Origin: an uncultured Cuneatibacter sp.
GTDB lineage: Bacteria; Bacillota; Clostridia; Lachnospirales; Lachnospiraceae
Reading direction: 5' to 3'
Assembly (NCBI GenBank): GCA_934234215.1
Contig: CAKQHB010000012.1
Location: forward strand, 1 to 64,000
Length of the DNA stretch: 64,000 bases
Under the pieces are notes generated by a model. The model did no database searches. It saw nothing but the letters and a program-made list of their open reading frames with translations, and had not been told where the DNA came from. Positions 62,312 to 64,000 of this stretch are shown one piece after another (positions within the stretch are counted from its first letter, which is position 1; each line of letters opens with the position of its first letter). The position numbers and the translations under genes are program-made.

Positions 62312-63573
62312 TCTGCTTTTCCTTTCTTCTCAAATATCGTTTTCCAGATACGGAATCCCATCTGCATACAGCTGGCTTCCAAAATGATCGCAAATGCCAT
62401 ACCGGCGGCCTCTACCGACACGAGCTGCACAAAATGAGACATCATCTCCCTATCTCCCAGCACGATGTTGACCGTTGCCCGGTATAAATCCCCTCCGGGG
62501 ATCAGCGCCATCAGCATCGGCACCATCAATACCGTCAGCGGGGTTTTCAGAATGCGGACAAACACTTCTCCGCTTACGAGAATCACCAGAGTTCCCACAA
62601 GAGCTGCCATTCCGGCGCTGTTTGTCTGCTGTTGCACCAGGATCGATGCCACATAGCCAAGACCACTGCCCAGCATGATCGCACCGTACTTTTTCCAGCC
62701 AGTTACATGGAACGTAATGCCGTATGCTGCACATGCCAGCATACAGGGAACCAGCGTTCCCTCTATCTGCTGCTTCACTGTGCGGTTTACGATCACCGTC
62801 CGCACATCCAGGCCATGACGACTCCACCAAAGCATCGCCATGCCGAAGCCTACGGCAATCAGCATCGCCCGCACAAGAGCTGCCAAAAGCCCTGTCACAC
62901 CACTTGTGGAGTCTCCGTTGATCATATCCCGCAGTGCGCTGACCAGCGCCAGTCCGGGGATCATCGGCATGATCGTGCCAAGGATGACCTTATCCGTGGA
63001 CAGTCCAACTCCAAGCCAGGTCATGCCTCCGGCGACAAATCCGATCATCAGGCTGCTGAGTAAAAGCGTCACCATGTCCTGCATTTGCAGCTTGTGGAAA
63101 AATTTCTGTAAAACCCACAAAAGCAGACCGCACAGGCCTGCACACACTGCGTCCTGGATTTTTCCGCCAAAGTAGATGGAAAATCCGAAACACATCACTC
63201 CATATCCAAAAAACAGAGACCATTCGGGAAACGCTTTTGTCTCCCGGATCTCCTTTACCGAAGCCTGTAAATCCTCCAGCTTCATCGGAGATTTGCAAAC
63301 CCGTCTGGAAAGTGCATTGCACTTTTCCACCAGTGTCAAATCTGCAGAAGCGCCCGTGATGCGGCGGGACTGTGTCAAAATCTTGCCCTCCGCATCACCG
63401 ACTGTTACAATAATCGCGGTCGGGATCGCATAGACATCCGCCTTTGTGAATCCATAGGCAGCAGAGATCCGGGTCATCGTATCTTCGACCCGGCTGATCT
63501 CTGCGCCTGCGACCAGCATAATCTCACCAATATCCAGAATCGCTTCCAGAATTTGCTCCTGTTTGCTGCTCAT
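62299..63573 (-). CDS. Threonine/serine exporter family protein (ThrE-like)
   Basis: 424 residues combining both halves of the ThrE family: the N-terminal DUF1212-like part (ILDIGEIMLVAGAEISRVEDTMTRISAAYG and five membrane helices) and the C-terminal DUF3815-like part with further helices. In Corynebacterium such proteins export threonine and serine. Coupling to a dipeptidase gene suggests export of amino acids released from peptides; that is inference. Confidence 0.9.
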   Translation of the reverse strand: MSSKQEQILEAILDIGEIMLVAGAEISRVEDTMTRISAAYGFTKADVYAIPTAIIVTVGDAEGKILTQSRRITGASADLTLVEKCNALSRRVCKSPMKLEDLQASVKEIRETKAFPEWSLFFGYGVMCFGFSIYFGGKIQDAVCAGLCGLLLWVLQKFFHKLQMQDMVTLLLSSLMIGFVAGGMTWLGVGLSTDKVILGTIMPMIPGLALVSALRDMINGDSTSGVTGLLAALVRAMLIAVGFGMAMLWWSRHGLDVRTVIVNRTVKQQIEGTLVPCMLACAAYGITFHVTGWKKYGAIMLGSGLGYVASILVQQQTNSAGMAALVGTLVILVSGEVFVRILKTPLTVLMVPMLMALIPGGDLYRATVNIVLGDREMMSHFVQLVSVEAAGMAFAIILEASCMQMGFRIWKTIFEKKGKAEWKK

Positions 63574-63586
63574 AGCACCTCATCGA

Positions 63587-64000
63587 TCACGGCTGCGGAT
63601 AAAATACCTTGCGGCTCTCCATCAGACCGTCTTTCTCTAATTTTTCAATGTTCATGCGCTGAGGGTTACCGGGCAGATCCGGCTGGCAGTAAAAACGGCC
63701 ATTCTTTTCTTCAGGCTGGAACATCGTATATTCGCCTACCGGCTTTGTGATCGGCTCATGGTACTCGATGCGTTCGTCTTCTCCGTACAGGCATCCGAAG
63801 ATGGAGTTCAGGTAGATACGTCCACCAGAGGAGAAGGTTCTGCCATTTGCACGGCACAGATCACGAATTGTCAGCAGGTCATCAATTCTTGTCATACGAC
63901 CTACGGAAGGCTGCAGGTGATCAACACCCTTTTCGATGTAAGTCTCGTATGCATAGGAGATTCTCATGGATTCACCAAATGCGATCGGCATCGGAACACC
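63587..64000 (-). CDS. C-terminal part of an unrecognised protein (cut by window edge)
   Basis: At least 137 C-terminal residues are present; the frame is open to the window edge, reading GVP before the MPIAFGESMRISYAYETY segment, so the start is outside. Notable segments are MTRIDDLLTIRDLCRANGRTF, GGRIYLNSIFGCLYGEDE and a Pro-rich PDLPGNPQRMNIEKL tail. It looks like a conserved cytosolic protein rather than a shadow frame, but I do not recognise the family. The exporter gene starts 13 bases further on. Confidence 0.75.
   Translation of the reverse strand, partial: GVPMPIAFGESMRISYAYETYIEKGVDHLQPSVGRMTRIDDLLTIRDLCRANGRTFSSGGRIYLNSIFGCLYGEDERIEYHEPITKPVGEYTMFQPEEKNGRFYCQPDLPGNPQRMNIEKLEKDGLMESRKVFYPQP

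Noticed and set aside
1..64000. CRISPR arrays, rRNA or tRNA genes
   Set aside because: No regularly spaced direct repeats, no rRNA-like sequence and no tRNA pattern were seen when reading the window; the repeats found are dispersed palindromes.

Overview
The window looks like a chromosomal segment of a Gram-positive, strictly anaerobic, spore-forming member of the Clostridia, most likely Lachnospiraceae. The evidence is the clostridial S10-spc-alpha ribosomal superoperon joined to ecfA1-ecfA2-ecfT-truA-rplM-rpsI, an oxygen-defence pair (Fur/PerR-type regulator plus reverse rubrerythrin), an oxygen-sensitive class III ribonucleotide reductase, the sporulation regulator SpoIIID next to an Mbl/MreB gene, an isoleucine T-box and an ECF vitamin transporter. 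Assignments rest on reading protein motifs; no database search was run.

Layout. 1-20.8 kb (all minus strand, so transcription runs from high to low coordinates): the S10 operon starts at a strong promoter near 20.82 kb and runs rpsJ-rplC-rplD-rplW-rplB-rpsS-rplV-rpsC-rplP-rpmC-rpsQ-rplN-rplX-rplE-rpsZ-rpsH-rplF-rplR-rpsE-rpmD-rplO-secY-adk-map-infA. A second promoter at 8.03-8.06 kb then drives rpmJ-rpsM-rpsK-rpsD-rpoA-rplQ. Next come the ECF transporter, truA and rplM-rpsI. 21-30 kb: a SAM-dependent methyltransferase, a four-gene MacB-like efflux operon with two adaptor proteins, a small alarmone synthetase, a PerR-like regulator, reverse rubrerythrin, and a small AT-rich islet with a PBECR-like nuclease-fold protein and a 94-nt cloverleaf-like palindrome. 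30-42 kb: ileS with its T-box plus glgP, a 0.5-kb densely palindromic non-coding block, plsC, pncB, and an AraC regulator divergent from a GH120 beta-xylosidase.

42-52 kb: rplL and rplJ (with L10 leader), then an amidohydrolase gene that separates them from rplA-rplK-nusG-secE-rpmG, followed by comF, recD2 and mbl. 52-64 kb: spoIIID, a phospholipase C-like protein, a metallo-hydrolase and a MATE exporter; nrdD-nrdG behind a promoter with two NrdR boxes; a uracil permease; a PepV-type dipeptidase; a ThrE-type exporter; and the C-terminal part of an unrecognised protein at the window edge.

Most unusual signal. The window carries several copies of palindromic, non-coding repeat elements. One family (four copies: about 4508-4640, 42391-42530, 45633-45671 and 56162-56301) always begins at the U-tract of a different intrinsic terminator (rplQ, rplL, rplA, nrdG), always in the same orientation, and shows a compensatory base-pair change between copies. 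A larger relative, 36096-36612, follows the plsC terminator in the same way. A second, unrelated 132-bp family (37384-37515 and 45436-45567) forms the 5' leader of two unrelated genes, plsC and the amidohydrolase, ending just before their ribosome binding sites. These look like structured RNA-coding repeats or terminator-targeting miniature elements.
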